From contig CM035807.1 of NCBI GenBank assembly GCA_020466095.1, positions 102,926,002-102,990,001 of the forward strand: a stretch of 64,000 nucleotides of DNA, given 5' to 3'. The first letter of the stretch is position 1. The number at the start of each line of letters is the position of its first letter. The notes under the pieces are model-generated. The model did not search any database. It was not told the DNA's origin and was given only the letters and a program-made list of their open reading frames with translations. Position numbers and translations under genes: made by a program. Positions 44,001 to 55,800 of this stretch are shown here, piece after piece. Source of the stretch: Chlorops oryzae (lineage: Eukaryota > Arthropoda > Insecta > Diptera > Chloropidae).

Positions 44001-45721
44001 CTCTTGTGGAAACCAATATCTTCTCCGATGCTCTCGCGGCAGCAACTGGACCGAAGAAGGTCGTCAAACGCAAACGTCCCAACAATGCGCACAAAGATGA
44101 ACCGACAACGCCAACCAGCCCAGATGCGCAGAAAGTTGCGCCGCTTAAGTTTTATCAAGACACACTCGATGAGTCAGCAGCAGCAAAGTCATCGAATGAT
44201 GAAAAGACGGATAAATCAAAGGACGAAGAGAATAAAATTAACAATAGCGAGACAGATAAGGAGAATAGCGCTAACGTTACAGACGAAGATGATGATATAC
44301 CATTGAAGAAAGTCAAAGAGGATATTGAGAAGCGTGTGCGAAAGGAGAAGGCTGCAGCGAGCGGCGACAGCATTGATATATCGAGCGATCCTGAGGACGA
44401 AACGAAAAATGTTGAAGATACAGTCGAAACGGTACGCAAACCAGGTCCCGGATGCGGTCCAGACGGACCACCAGGTGTTCTTATGTTGCATCGCCGTAAG
44501 GGCCCTAAAAAGAAGTTGTCCTGGCGGCCTCAAGATCAGTTGGAACAGATACGTTACTTCGAATCGGATGAAAATGAACGTGTGAATGTTATGAAGGTAT
44601 CATTCCACGATATGAAGAGCATGGAACGTTTCAATGAACGGGCATCTTTAACGAATCTTACGAAGCGCGGTCCTCGTCCAGGTGATATTCAAGAGCCACG
44701 CACCGAATGGCGTCCATTGATAGAAGTCGAAGATGTTCCACCGCATCCGGATGGGGCACAATCAAAAGAACGCAGAGTGCAGGCCGATCGTGAAATGACA
44801 ACGCTGCGAGCGCTCTATTTCTCACCAAACATGATACCAGACTCAGCATCAGAAGCTGAAATCGAACCTCATTATCCAGGCGATCCACCAACGATACCAT
44901 TGGATGACATTACCGGTAATCAAGATTCCATAAATGACTTCTCCGTCATGCCGTGGCCTGAACCGAAAGGTTCACCAAAACATGGTGATAGTCCTTCATC
45001 CGGTACGGGTGGCCTCGGAGGCTTAGGAATTCCAGCAGCTGAAATGTTCCCCACTGTACTTCCCAATAGTCCATCGAATGTTAAAAATCCATTTGCGAAC
45101 AACAACAACAACAATAATAACTTTATGAATACATTCGTTCCCGTTGCTGGTCCCTGTCCAAATATTATGCCACCAGGTCCAACACAACAAATTCCATCGA
45201 TGCCACCGATTGGTTGGCAAGGTCCACCGGCAAATATGCAAAGACCGATGATGAACAATCCCTTCCAAGGAGGTCATCCACCCAAGCCTGATATAATGCC
45301 CGGTGGTGGTCCAAATTTTATGCCACAGCATGGACAATTCAATGGACCTCCGCCACCTCAATTTATTCAAAATCGGAATGGCCCATTTGGTCCGCCGGCC
45401 AATTTCAACGGGCCGAATTTCGGTCCAATTGGTCCAATGAATAACATGGGTCCGGTTCCACTAATCAACGGTATGAATAACGGTCCACGAGGTGGAAACA
45501 ATATGCGTAATAGCGGTCCCAATTGGTGCAACGGATCAAATAATTTTTCAGAAAATATGAACAATGGAGGAAAATGGCGACCAGCAGGAACTGGTCCAAA
45601 TCGTTCGGGTGGCAATAATATGGGAGGAAATAATGGTGTCTGCAAAGCATTTATGCGAGGAAATTGTCGTCTGGGCAAGTCGTGCAAATTTATTCATCCG
45701 AAGAACAACAAGCGTTTATAG
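32067..45721 (+). CDS. Pnuts: PNUTS (PPP1R10), PP1 nuclear targeting subunit, 5 exons
   Basis: Scaffold that anchors protein phosphatase 1 in the nucleus. In the family it works with WDR82/TOX4 on RNA polymerase II and termination factors. Coding exons: 32,067-32,069, 32,204-32,301, 32,465-32,736, 34,748-36,471 and 43,995-45,721. Phases agree once two surplus bases in exon 4 are removed, giving about 1,273 residues (human about 940, from memory). Order: TFIIS N-terminal (LW) domain in exons 2-4 (TELLDEFMTAGGWALVYIWL, LVQEILELLLLCPVD); long acidic, then Ser/Lys/Asp/Glu-rich linker; RVxF-type PP1 site KKLSW followed by ...YFESDENERVNV; Pro/Gly/Asn/Met-rich tail; C-terminal CCCH finger C-x7-C-x5-C-x3-H (CKAFMRGNCRLGKSCKFIH). 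The start is chosen because M joins in frame to PRIVPIQLLKCL. Identity is very secure. Confidence 0.94.
32204..32736 (+). CDS. Pnuts: PNUTS exons 2-3 (TFIIS N-domain)
   Basis: Exon 2 is 32,204-32,301 (acceptor TTTATAG, donor AAC|GTAAGT). Exon 3 is 32,465-32,736 (acceptor TTTTTCAG, donor GAGG|GTAAGT). Together they encode most of the LW helical bundle. Confidence 0.92.
33307..33692. repeat. Nested foldback element with shared GAGGGACG core, copy 2
   Basis: Outer arms GGCGATCCCGACACGGTACT (33,309) and CCGTGTCGGGCTCGCTT (to 33,691). Inner arms 33,508-33,567 and 33,600-33,658 contain CGCTGTTCAAATTAGGCGAC and its near complement. The core 33,557-33,609 reads GGCGAGGGACGTTCGGGGAT ... CGTCCCTCGCC. 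Confidence 0.85.
34360..34490. repeat. Foldback element, GAGACACTGGAAGGAAACAC arms
   Basis: Arms at about 34,388-34,417 and 34,446-34,475 are almost perfectly complementary around a 28-bp centre. Confidence 0.88.
34748..36471 (+). CDS. Pnuts: PNUTS exon 4 (linker, two frame breaks)
   Basis: Begins with GVCILAKRLVEQWLKIV, the end of the TFIIS domain. The frame then shifts within about 34,862-34,909, probably the ACA/AAC repeat, to one giving KLLIPKIEPLS and a highly acidic stretch. It shifts again within 35,838-35,915, in AAAGG repeats. Each needs one surplus base removed. The Ser/Lys/Arg/Glu-rich text spans both frames. Donor AGAA|GTAAGT joins exon 5 in frame as Ile. Confidence 0.88.
36956..38902. 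mobile_element. Tigger-like element with nested Helitron
   Basis: Left end CAGTGTAAACTCTATATAAC GACACTCGA, right end GCGTCGTTATATAGTTTGCA CTG. The left end is preceded by TA; the right flank is TG. The interior is decayed and contains the Helitron at 37,825-38,463. No transposase frame survives. Confidence 0.75.
37825..38463 (+). mobile_element. DINE-1/INE-1-like Helitron
   Basis: Starts TATACCCAGCGTAAGCGGGG and ends GGGACGCTGGGTATT ... CTTTCTTACTTG. It shares GGCTGGACCAACCAAGTCGA and AACTTGTGAAGTAAAAGGC blocks with 23,272-24,134, with fewer CACGCCCACAAAT units. Confidence 0.85.
38903..40889. other. Intronic, no feature recognised
   Basis: AT-rich DNA within PNUTS intron 4. No element ends or coding similarity noticed. 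Confidence 0.4.
40890..41858. mobile_element. 969-bp hAT-type foldback of GATTTAAATC units
   Basis: Termini CAGAGCTGTAAA and TTTACAGCTCTG. The octamer GTAGTTAC is duplicated exactly on both sides (40,882-40,889 and 41,859-41,866). The two arms of about 450 bp are nearly perfect reverse complements and consist largely of permuted GATTTAAATCA/AAATGATTT words. They meet around a unique centre of roughly 90 bp (about 41,355-41,445). No coding capacity. Confidence 0.93.
41867..43994. other. Intronic, AT-rich low complexity
   Basis: Includes TTTTATTTATTTTTATTT-type tracts. An open frame at 42,987-43,409 is almost only Phe/Leu/Ile/Ser from T-rich DNA and is not a gene. Confidence 0.6.
43995..45721 (+). 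CDS. Pnuts: PNUTS exon 5 (PP1 site and CCCH finger)
   Basis: Acceptor TTCTTCCAG. It encodes TLVETNIFSDALAAATGPKK, a basic/acidic region, the PP1-docking KKLSW at about 44,507-44,524, an Asn/Pro/Gly/Met-rich low-complexity tail and the CCCH finger ending at the stop 45,719-45,721. Uninterrupted over 575 codons. Confidence 0.95.
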
Positions 45722-46453
45722 AAAAAACTCAGAGATGGCATCTCTGAACTAAAAGACATACAAGATATCAACGCACCCGAAAAAACTGTGATAGATAAGG
45801 GTACGATGCAGCCAATCTAATGAGTATTTAAACGCTATAGTATTTGCATGTGTGCCCTAAAGACGATAACTCGTTGTGTGCCTCGTTGAAGGTATACCTC
45901 GAAATTTCGTTTCCCCAAAGACTGCTAAGCCATAAAATGTTAAGCATTTGTTGTAGTAAATTAAGGAAAATAACTACCATCTCGTGTTCTTGTTATCGGA
46001 CAAACAAAGACTTCAAGCCGATCATCTCTGTATGGGCACTATCTATTATAGAATCAATTTAACTGCTCGTAGTTGTAATTGAAGTGATAGATTATTCACG
46101 TTTGGATGTGAATATTTTTTTTTTTTTATAGCTGTATGATGATATAATTTGGAAAATATCGTAATTAAATGTAGTTCTTAATAGTACAAGTACCTTTTCA
46201 CACCGCTGTTCGCAGAACGTTAAGATCTGCTCGTTTAGCCTTTATAAGTACATAATTAATATAATTAAATAACATAGAGAACGTTAAGTGAATTAAAATT
46301 AACACTTTTTTTTTTTGTTTATAATTGACCTTTGTTGGAATTTCGAATAAGTTCTATCCTCGATTTGGTTTTGTAATATTTTGCAATTTGAATTGTAAGT
46401 TTCGTGTGTTAAATATTTAATTTGTTGATAGATTTGAATATTGAGCTTTTGAA

Positions 46454-46459
46454 AATAAA
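46454..46459 (+). terminator. Pnuts: PNUTS polyadenylation signal
   Basis: AATAAA about 730 bp after the stop, followed by GT/T-rich sequence. It is the first canonical hexamer in a region without other features. Confidence 0.55.
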
Positions 46460-46469
46460 TGAGGGTTAT

Positions 46470-48576
46470 ATAAATATGTATTCTTTTTCGTATTATCTTT
46501 AAAGTAACCGCAGGCGCAAGTAAGATATTAAGGGCATGTGATGTCAGGGGAAAAATTTGAGTTTCCTAGTCATTTTCCACACAAACTTTCTTTAGGATCC
46601 AACGAATTGTTCTGTAAATTATAATTGACGATACATCCGCTGGAGAAAGTTGTAACTTGTCTGATAATGAATATTGACTGAAAATAACACTACGTCCTAT
46701 ATAATATATGTGACACTTTTTGATTTTATACTCGCAAATTAATATTAAATATATCAAAAATTGAGTGCCTTAAGTCATTTTCAGCACATCAAATGCTTTT
46801 TCAGGCATGCAAGAGTGTGTACAGTGAAAAATTCGACATCTGTATACTTGTGTTATGAAAGAATTCAGCAAATAATACGCTCACTTGTCTCTACTCAAGC
46901 ATTTGAATGTATTACTATACAGCTTGGCAGTAAAGCAGGGATCGGCGCGCTAGGAACAATTTTGCGATAGCCACTCACACGTATTGCTTGTTCTCTTCGT
47001 TTTTTGCTTCGCTTCGCTTTTTTTGTCAGTCACTCTCGAACTCTTGGTGAAGCAACACAGCGTGCGCATCGTATTCCAATTTTTAAAGAACAAAAACAAA
47101 AAATTCACTTTTTCCTTTTAGACGATACTTTGCAAGATAGTGTAAATTGGTATGTTAATATACTTATTCTTCTTTGGAAATATTATTCTGTTCGAGTACC
47201 TCCAGTACGCAGTTCCGAGTCAAACGTAAATGGGCGAATATCGGTTTATACTTGTTTAACTTGTGTACGAATAGCAGCTCTCACACTCTCTCGACTAAAA
47301 TCATTAACATGTATGAGTGTACCCTGTAATGCACGATACTCGATTGCACTTACGCACTTACGAAAAATCGTGCTACACTCACACATGCTAATGATTTTAT
47401 TCAACAGAGTGCGACAGCTGGTACACGTACACAAGATAAACAAGTATAAATCTATATTCGCCTATTTACGTTTGACTTAGAGCATACGCGTATCGATACG
47501 GGTTTTAAACTACTTTAATACGCGTATCCCGCTTGAATGGGTAGCATGATGTTTTGTTTATGTGTGAGTGCAAACAAGTATCGTGTTTTGCTGGGTTGTG
47601 TATCTTAATTCGCCTTATCTGCTTTTGAAGAGATGATTGAGAGGATATGCTTTCTCATGTTTTCTCTTTGTGCTCGTCAAACTGGTTCATAGTTTTTTGT
47701 ATTTGAATGGTTTGTCGGTGAGAGACGTTCGGGGATATGGTATGGGAGCGTTTTTTATCTTCCCCGTTCGTCCCTCGCCCTCAGCGAACTTTGTTGTCGC
47801 TTATTTATCGCGTACAATGAACGGCGACTATGTTGAAAAGATATTGAATTCGCCGTTGTCAGCGGATTTCTTGCTCTGATTTGCTATAATTAAATAGACG
47901 CTATCGGTAGTTTGATAATTCGTTTGTCGATACTTTTTTATATAAACTTTGTTTTTGTAATTTGATAACTCGACTAACCAATTATCAAACTTCAAACTTT
48001 GAGGGTTGCTTCAAAATATTAATATGAACAATCACTTCAATGGACTATCCCTTCTCTCTCCATTTCTATTTCGCATCAATACACAAGAAAAATATCCTGA
48101 ATAAATCTTTTAGTTAGGAAGAAAACAAGCAGGGATAAATTATACAAATATATAAAATTAAGCTCGTCCAACAGTTGGACGAAAAATTTGTTTTTTAATA
48201 TTAAGAAGCTTCTCATTACTGAATTCGTCACTATTGTAATAACTCTGACGTCTCCAATTGCATTTAAGTTCATTGAATCACACAAAAAATGTTCTCTATA
48301 GAAATAAAATCCATAAACCATCGTAAATGTTCGCAAACAGTACTTACAATTACTTACGTGCGCCCGTGACATAGAAAATCGAAAAAAAAAACTAGTCCAC
48401 TTTGTGTAGGTTACACTTCACCTAGCAGTTATAAGGTTTCTTAGCTATTTTCGGGGTTTCTCTATTTTATTTGAACACAAATTTCGCAAAAACATTCTCC
48501 ATTGCTAAGAATCGACGTGTCAGTCAGTCAGTTCGTCTCGTCAGTCGTTGGTTCATCGTTCTCGATTTTTACAAAA
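46470..48576. other. Intergenic between PNUTS and ninaA
   Basis: Contains an ACGCGTATCGATACGGG ... TACGCGTATCCCG inverted repeat (about 47,484-47,535). A third copy of the GAGGGACG core lies at 47,717-47,779. Frames such as 47,004-47,480 lack family features. The ninaA promoter must lie at the right end; no motif is certain. Confidence 0.6.
47700..47835 (+). repeat. Foldback element with shared GAGGGACG core, copy 3
   Basis: The core GAGAGACGTTCGGGGATATG, GGTATGGGAGCG, TCTTCCCCG, TCGTCCCTCGCC is followed by ACTTTGTTGTCGCTTATTTA TCGCG. That resembles the right arm of 33,508-33,658 (ACTTTGTCGCTGGTGGTTTG TCGCC). The left arm is weak. Confidence 0.7.
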
Positions 48577-49635
48577 ATGCAACTTTTGAAATATATTGTA
48601 ATTTTTGGAATTTGCTCCATCGTACAGAGCTTAAGTTTCAAAATTACTTCAAGGATTTATTTAGACGTAAAGCATCAGAAAAAGCCGTTAGGACGCATCG
48701 TATTGGGATTATTTGGAAAAATTGCACCGAAGACAGTCGCGAACTTTCGACATATCTGTCTCCGTGGAATTAACAGTTCAACTTATGTGGGCTCTGAGTT
48801 CCATCGCGTCATCAATCGATTTCTCATTCAGGGTGGTGATATCGTGAATGGAGATGGAACTGGTTCAATAAGCATTTATGGTGATTTCTTCAACGATGAA
48901 GCTTTAGATATCGAGCACAATAGACCTGGCTATGTAGGCATGGCCAATCGCGGTCCAAATACTAATGGCTGCCAATTTTATATAACAACTGTATCGGCGA
49001 AATGGCTAGATGGAAAACATACCGTTTTTGGCAAGGTTATGGAAGGAATGGATACCATATACGCTATCGAGGATGTGAGATGATCACTTTTCAGTCTAGA
49101 ATTTCGGTCTAGAATGTAAAAGGAATTTCATCTTTTACAGGTGAAAACCGATATCGATGACTTTCCGATTGAGCCAGTTAAAATAACCAATTGCGGGGAA
49201 ATACCAACAGAGCCTTTTGAGTACTATCCGGATGATTATAAGTAAGTGTTTCATAAAGTGTAAAAATGATTCTAAAAATGCCGCGGAGAAAAACTTCTAG
49301 GGAATAAATTCCCAAATAGAGCTGGTATTATAGTACTAAAAAGACTGAAATGCCCCCTTTCGTTACTGGATACTGCAATAAAAATTATCTTTTTTTTTAA
49401 CATATAACCTTTGAAAAAAGTTTGAAATCTCCAGTCTATATATAACAGCCCTGCTTTGTTCCTAGTACCATTTTTGGGACTATTGGCCACAAATCTATGA
49501 CTGTAATTCGTGTCGAAGCAAAGATAAAGAAAAAAAACCGGAGAAAGTAAAATTGAATTAATAATTTAATTATTTTATTTCAGCATTATTGGTTGGATAA
49601 AAGCAGCAGGTCTACCGGTCACAAGTCTTTTCTAG
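48577..49635 (+). CDS. ninaA: NinaA, rhodopsin-specific cyclophilin, 3 exons
   Basis: Photoreceptor peptidyl-prolyl isomerase of the cyclophilin family. In Drosophila it resides in ER and transport vesicles and chaperones Rh1 rhodopsin. Exons: 48,577-49,074, 49,141-49,241 and 49,584-49,635, introns 66 and 342 bp. The start [11 protein letters not shown] opens a signal peptide (about residues 1-19); an upstream in-frame ATG at 48,502 would bury it. Cyclophilin catalytic features are present: [29 protein letters not shown] and [12 protein letters not shown] (Trp and His of the pocket). The family-specific tail [23 protein letters not shown] follows. As written it ends SLF-stop. The membrane anchor [13 protein letters not shown] lies in another frame (49,632-49,673). 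Identity is very secure. Confidence 0.96.
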
Positions 49636-49784
49636 TGCTCCTAATATTCCACTACTTTCTTCCGACAACTTAGCAGGTACTGTTGAATTAAAAAAAAAAA
49701 AAAAATTAAGTACAATTTTATTTGCAATAGAAAAGAAAACAAAGAAAAAAATACACAATACATTTTATAAAAACAAAAAATTTC

Positions 49785-49790
49785 AATAAA
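49785..49790 (+). terminator. ninaA: ninaA polyadenylation signal
   Basis: AATAAA 150 bp after the written stop, in an A-rich tail. On the minus strand, AATAAA overlaps the stop of the convergent gene. Confidence 0.6.
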
Positions 49791-49826
49791 ATAAAATGAA
49801 ATACGAAATTTTGCGCTCGTCAAGTT

Positions 49827-52800
49827 TTATTTTATCAATCCGCGCAATAAAATTGGTAGCGTTGGACCCATGTGCAGCTGTAAAGAGAATCGGAATTTTC
49901 ATTAAATCATAATTGAATGAAAAACGTGGTTTCCCTGATTCCAATAAAGCAGCAAATATTGCAAATATTCATATGTTTGCGCGAGTTTACACGTACGTCA
50001 ACATCGTTCAACAAATCGGCGTTTGCGTTTTGTTGAACGATGTTCACGTACACGTGTAAACGGGCGCTTTGGATGCGTTGAATAATTGCAGAAATTCGAA
50101 TACATATTGCTGTTATACACGCGCTTTTCTTCACTCGCGTGTCGGAGTTAGTAGGACGGCGGGGTAGAGCTGCCCTTGAATGTTTCCCTACCCCGCTTAC
50201 ATCTATACACCGCCATCCAACAAACTCGACAAGCGAGTGACGAAACGCGCGTTAAAAAACGCCTCGTGTATAATAGCTCATACTTGCAACAATTCCTGCA
50301 CTATTGGAAACTAGGCATTATGTATGTACTTTCAAAACATCTCAATCAAAGATCGTTGAATGACAGTATCAAGTGTAGTGCCCAATAACAACGACGGAAT
50401 AGAAATGGAATTTCATAACTTACATCAATGTACAAATAGTCCTCGAAAGTTTGGCCTTCTTTGTAGTAATTCGCGTCAAGCTTTATTAAAATATTGACTC
50501 GCAAAATACTGCCGCTAGCATTTTCTTGACCCGAACTGTAAATCGTACAATTGATATGATGGTGCTTGAAATCCACATTCGCCGATTTCGTCAGACTATT
50601 GTAATAGTTTCGGACCTCAGCTCGATTTTTTGTGGTCATATCGCGCTTATGAAATTTGCAACGCTCTTCACAATCGAAAGAATGCGCATGAAATAATCGG
50701 ATATCGCCTTCGGCATCGACTTCTCGCTCGAACATGTTGCGATAACGTTTCGAAAAGAAATCTGGCATTTTCTCCTCAGCTCTATAGGTTGTGAATTCTT
50801 GACCACATCTGGAAAAAGTCATTTGCTCTTAAATTTTGTTACAAAATGGTCAGAAATTGCTTTGGCTTTCGCCGTTGCAACTGTGTGACCGCAGACTAAG
50901 AGATGAAATCGGAATCGGTGTGACCATAGTTAAATCGTTCTCTAACTGGCGCGCAAAGTTCGATCGTCGCTCGTCTAATGAAAAACTAAGTGACAAAACG
51001 TGAAAGAAAAAACAAAATCTCGGTTCGCGCGTTAAAACCTTAACCGACTCCCCGGCAAGTGTTCTAATAACAATAAATTGCCTGCCAACGCCCGACCCTA
51101 GCAAGCCGTTCCGTTACAGTTTCACCTTCGCCAAACCTGGACGAGCGGTTGCCCAGCGGAATTAATTGAAGTTCCAGGCAAAGATAAGGTATGTGGTCCT
51201 TGCATTTTATATACCGATTTATATAAAATATAGTCGTGGTGGCACGATCAATTGTTTCTATATGTTAACCAGACCCCTAAAGCCCTCAAACCTTGCAGGG
51301 GGGTATAAAAAATTGATACTGTATGTACAAGATTAGAGCAGGAACTCACACAGGCTGTAGACCATATACGAGGATGTCTCCACAGCAATAACAATACTTA
51401 CTTTGCTCTGATTTCGAAATGTACATAAAGACCAGGAATACGAATAGCTGTCCTCGCGCAGGCCGTTAGTCTTCCTGGTCCAAAGAATTGCAGATCGATA
51501 TCATATTTCCTGAATTGGCCAAGTTTCAGATTTTTCATTTGTATTACATATCCCCATTGTTCGAATGGTATGGGCTGAACGGTGAAATATTTTAAATTGA
51601 CTGGAATACTTATATCCATTCTCTCTTGAGATTTACAATGCTCGCGATATATGTATTGAAGTAATTTTCTCTTATGGGAATTTCTCATGCATAATGTCAA
51701 TGAATCTTTCCGTTGCCAATAGTTGTTCCAATAAACTAGCATGTGGTACACTTTCATTATTATAAACGACAACGTATGTGCTTAAAAGTAACTCCCAATT
51801 ACGATTAACTCGATCGGTTAATTCACTATCCGTTTCATCGCTAACATCCGAGACGGATAAGATACTAATTTTCGACAAACTAATATCCTTTACACTTTTT
51901 TTCGTTGCTTCTTCTTCTTCTTCTTCCATTACTTTTTCCAATTCTTCTTCTTGGTAAGTTATATCCTTGAAAATGCTGAAATAATAAATTCGCCGCAGCA
52001 ATTCATATTCCTTTTTAATAATATGTATTCCTTGTTTCGTACGCGGAAGATAATTATGGACGGCAAGTAGTATGGGCATTACACCTTGTCCCCGGAGAGA
52101 GAATTTCGTCGGTACTCGGTCATTGACTGTAAGTGTAAATTCACGTATGAATTCGCTTGAAAAACCCATTATTCCTTGACTTCTGATGCGATGCGAGGAA
52201 TATGGATTTATCGAGAAAATTCGTGAGCCCATAATACAGGCAAAGCCATTTATCAAATAGTGCCGAGCAGGTTTACCCACATTCGGAATTGGAACATCTT
52301 TGACACGAATATTAACTTTGAATTGCGTGGCATTGATGGCCTTGAAATTCACTTTATAGCATTCATACCATGGCTGGAATATAACAGCAAAAAGAACATT
52401 AAACATTTCGAATAATTCCTTTCCGCTCTTACGACGCCAAAATTTACTTACTTTAACACCAAGATAAATACTTTTGGGACACACTTCCACGACTCTGGGA
52501 AGATTAACTGCAGTTACTAGCAACTTTTGCTGAGGGCCACCGAAAACATCCAGTATAAAGCAAGCAACATGCTCATATCCTTTAAAAATAAAAAATAAAT
52601 ACAATCCAGCATAGAAAAAATTTAATTTTTTATGGACTAATGGTTACCCACTAAATACCCACACATACCTTTTCTAACTCTTGGCAAATGCATAACACTT
52701 CGAGCTCCTTCATTACCCGGAACCCTTCCACATTTTTCCAAAAAGTAAATATGTTGTTCATTAAAACACTCATCTTGACTACCTTCGGTCATTTCGTAGT

Positions 52801-55800
52801 TATCCTCCAATTTTAATTTGCTCAAAACTTCATCGAAGGTTTTCCTAACAATCATCTCAGGCTGATGCTCAACCGTCTCCTCCTCTGAAATGTTCACATC
52901 ACTGCTCAATTCGATTTTATGACGCTTATGTTCCAAGTCTAAATTATCAATGATTTCATAAACAATATCCGTAATTCGATCGGGATCCTCCATCGTTGCC
53001 AGAACACAACGATATTTCTGATAGCAAAACGATAAATTCTCTTGGCAAATCTCATCGTCGTTCCTTTCGTCTGAGTCGTGAAGGTCAAACATTTTGAAGA
53101 TATCCGATAGTATTTCATACGCAAGCCCGCTATAGTCATCGAACTACAGAAAATATATTGTACATACATATATGATTGTATATAGAATCCAAAACTTTGT
53201 ACGAAGAACATACGTACATCGGCTATATAATTCTTGCATTCCCCAAGCTTTTTCCACGTATAATTCGCATCTAAAAGACCTACATTCTCAAGTTGAATCT
53301 CAACATGATCCTCATTGTCTGATGTGAAAACCACAAGATCCGGTTGAGTGATTATGATGTCGGGATATTTTATATCGACCCTCAACGGCAGGCATTTCTG
53401 TTGAAAATACCAAGAAAATTAATACATACATACATATATGTATAACAACCGTGTGATGGCAGGGAGCTCCCGAGGACCATAGCCGGACCTTAACCAGTAG
53501 GTTGATCGGTCATTGAATCATACTGTGGTAGTATATCTTATAAAATATATTAATAGTGGCAATACACGACAGGTTAACATGGTACAGCGAAGATCAGCAG
53601 CCCCACGGCTGCTAAAGTCATGCCCGATCTCTCAGGTGCCCCCATTTATAATGCAACGTTTTATATTATTAACTCGCCTGTAACTTGAAATTCGCATAGC
53701 AAAATATTTTCCCCTTCATGAATGTCTGAGCTGTGTCTCTTAGCTTCTTTTCAGTCAAAGTGATCCATATTTCCGTTTGTTCACTTGGCTCCAAGCACAA
53801 TGAGATCTCTCTTGAAAAGGGTTTCTCATAGACCTTTCTAATCAAAAAGGGACCGTAAACTTTCAACAGAACATTCTTAATTGGCGCTTCGATTGCATTG
53901 ACCAGTTTTACCATTTCTAAAAAAACAAAAAAGACACCGGGAATTTTTAGTTAATTCTATTCCCTTAAATGTATTGTGAGGTCTTATCCGGGAAATAATA
54001 AACCCTAGAGATTTTTAAATACAAATAATCTGAATTTAAGTACATCATACATATACATGTACAAACATACCAATTTGCTGCTTCTGATCGAATATATGCG
54101 TGCGATCGAATTTCATGCAGACCTCCTTTCGACTCCATTTGACCTGGGCGCCAGTGAATTCCACAGTAACGGAAAACCGAAAGCTTGTAAAACGCATTGG
54201 ATTCGTTACATCGACAATAGTACAACAGAATTCATTATGCAGAACGATTTTCTGGCACGCGACGGCTGTGATAAGTATTTGCAATTTATCTCCCGGCTCG
54301 ATTTGTAGTGATTTCGGTGCTATGGAGATTTGTGCCTTTATGATTTCTGCTTCGCAAAAACCGCTTGTAGTCTTTTTGGACTTTAGCTTGGTGAATGTTA
54401 TCGAATAGGGGCGTTGTCCTCGATTCCATACCTGTACAGCTTTGGAGAACATCTCATTGCAGGCTCTATAATCGAATTCGTCGGTCATTAGAACTGGACC
54501 GATCTCTAGGTTTTTCCTTAGTTCCGGATAGAAAAATATTGGCACCTCATCGATTGTGAATGTAAGCGGCACTTTCTGGTGGGGAAATTAATTAAAGGGT
54601 CAACATCTTTGGAATTCTCGGAATTAAGATACAAATTTGATGGAGTCTAACTTGTTATTGTATTGATTTTTAAAATGAGAGCAGTTTCGTTGTAGCGAAT
54701 TTTCAGAGTTCAGTAATTCATCAACTTACAGTTGGTGGTCCGTGCAGCATATCCACATAGAGTATATTCTTATAAACATCAGGATCGGAATAATTCACAG
54801 TTAATGCGACATACAATCCCTGGCCTTGTGCAAGTTGTGCTCCTCGAGGATTTATAATCAAAACACTTTCATCACGCTTTGAAAAAACGAATTTTTTTTT
54901 TTGGTCTTTGGTTAATCAGCCCGATTCTGAATATTCCCGGGGAACGAATTCTCGGGGAATTGACTTTTCTCGAGAGTTAACATATTCTTTTTTATATGTT
55001 TAGGGGAAGAAATTTGATGGGGACTGGGTAATTGACCAATAGCCATAATTTTCCTTACCCTATATATTTAAAAAAGGAGAATTTTAGTCTCGAGAAAAGT
55101 AAGTTTATCGGCAATTCGTTCCCCGGGAATATTTAGAATCGGGTTGAATAATTACGAGAGTTTATTCTTTTATTACATACCAAATAAAAGCGAACTTTGG
55201 TTATGGTCGGTGTTATATTGTCAATGTAAAAATAGTAGATTCGTTTTTCCAAGACAATTTGGCGTTTGGTGAGGCTGGCTGGATATATGGACACTTCTGG
55301 TGGCAGCACACGGGCTGTGACATGGAAAGGCAACGGTAAAAGACTGCCAATGATTTTTATCCTAAAATATTTGAAGGGAGAACTCGTCTAATCGTAATGC
55401 ATGCATATCGTTTAATTATCTGAAACGCTTACATCCCGGTTAGTCTGATAATCCCAAGCTTTTTATATTCAACTTCACATTGGGCCACTTTCCGCTTTTC
55501 ACTTGAGATGAAAAATTTGAAAACTCCATTACGGAAGCCCATTGTGCCACCATCACAATCGGGCTGAAATGGGGGAATAATGATTAAAAAGAAATTCAAA
55601 GAAGTTAAGTATGTTATAGTAGCACAGTAAAACCTGAATAATTTCCTATAAGAGCCCTGCAGTAATATGGACTGGTCCAAGTGTAGCCTTCGGTCAGTCC
55701 TTCATGTTACCAGTACTAGTCCCCTCATAGTTCCACTTCTAATGTATTTAACTTACCTTTTTAACATGGGTCTGTCGTTGGAGAGGGACTAGTCCGCAAA

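Noticed and set aside
47004..47480. 158-codon plus-strand frame between PNUTS and ninaA
   Set aside because: Overlaps inverted repeats, lacks family features and has no upstream gene context.
48502..48576. Upstream in-frame ATG of ninaA
   Set aside because: It would add 25 residues before a good signal peptide; the ATG at 48,577 has the better context (ACAAAAATG).
52374..52451. Reading through the 78-bp segment as coding sequence
   Set aside because: It is open in frame, but perfect GTAAGT and TATTCCAG borders make it a short intron.
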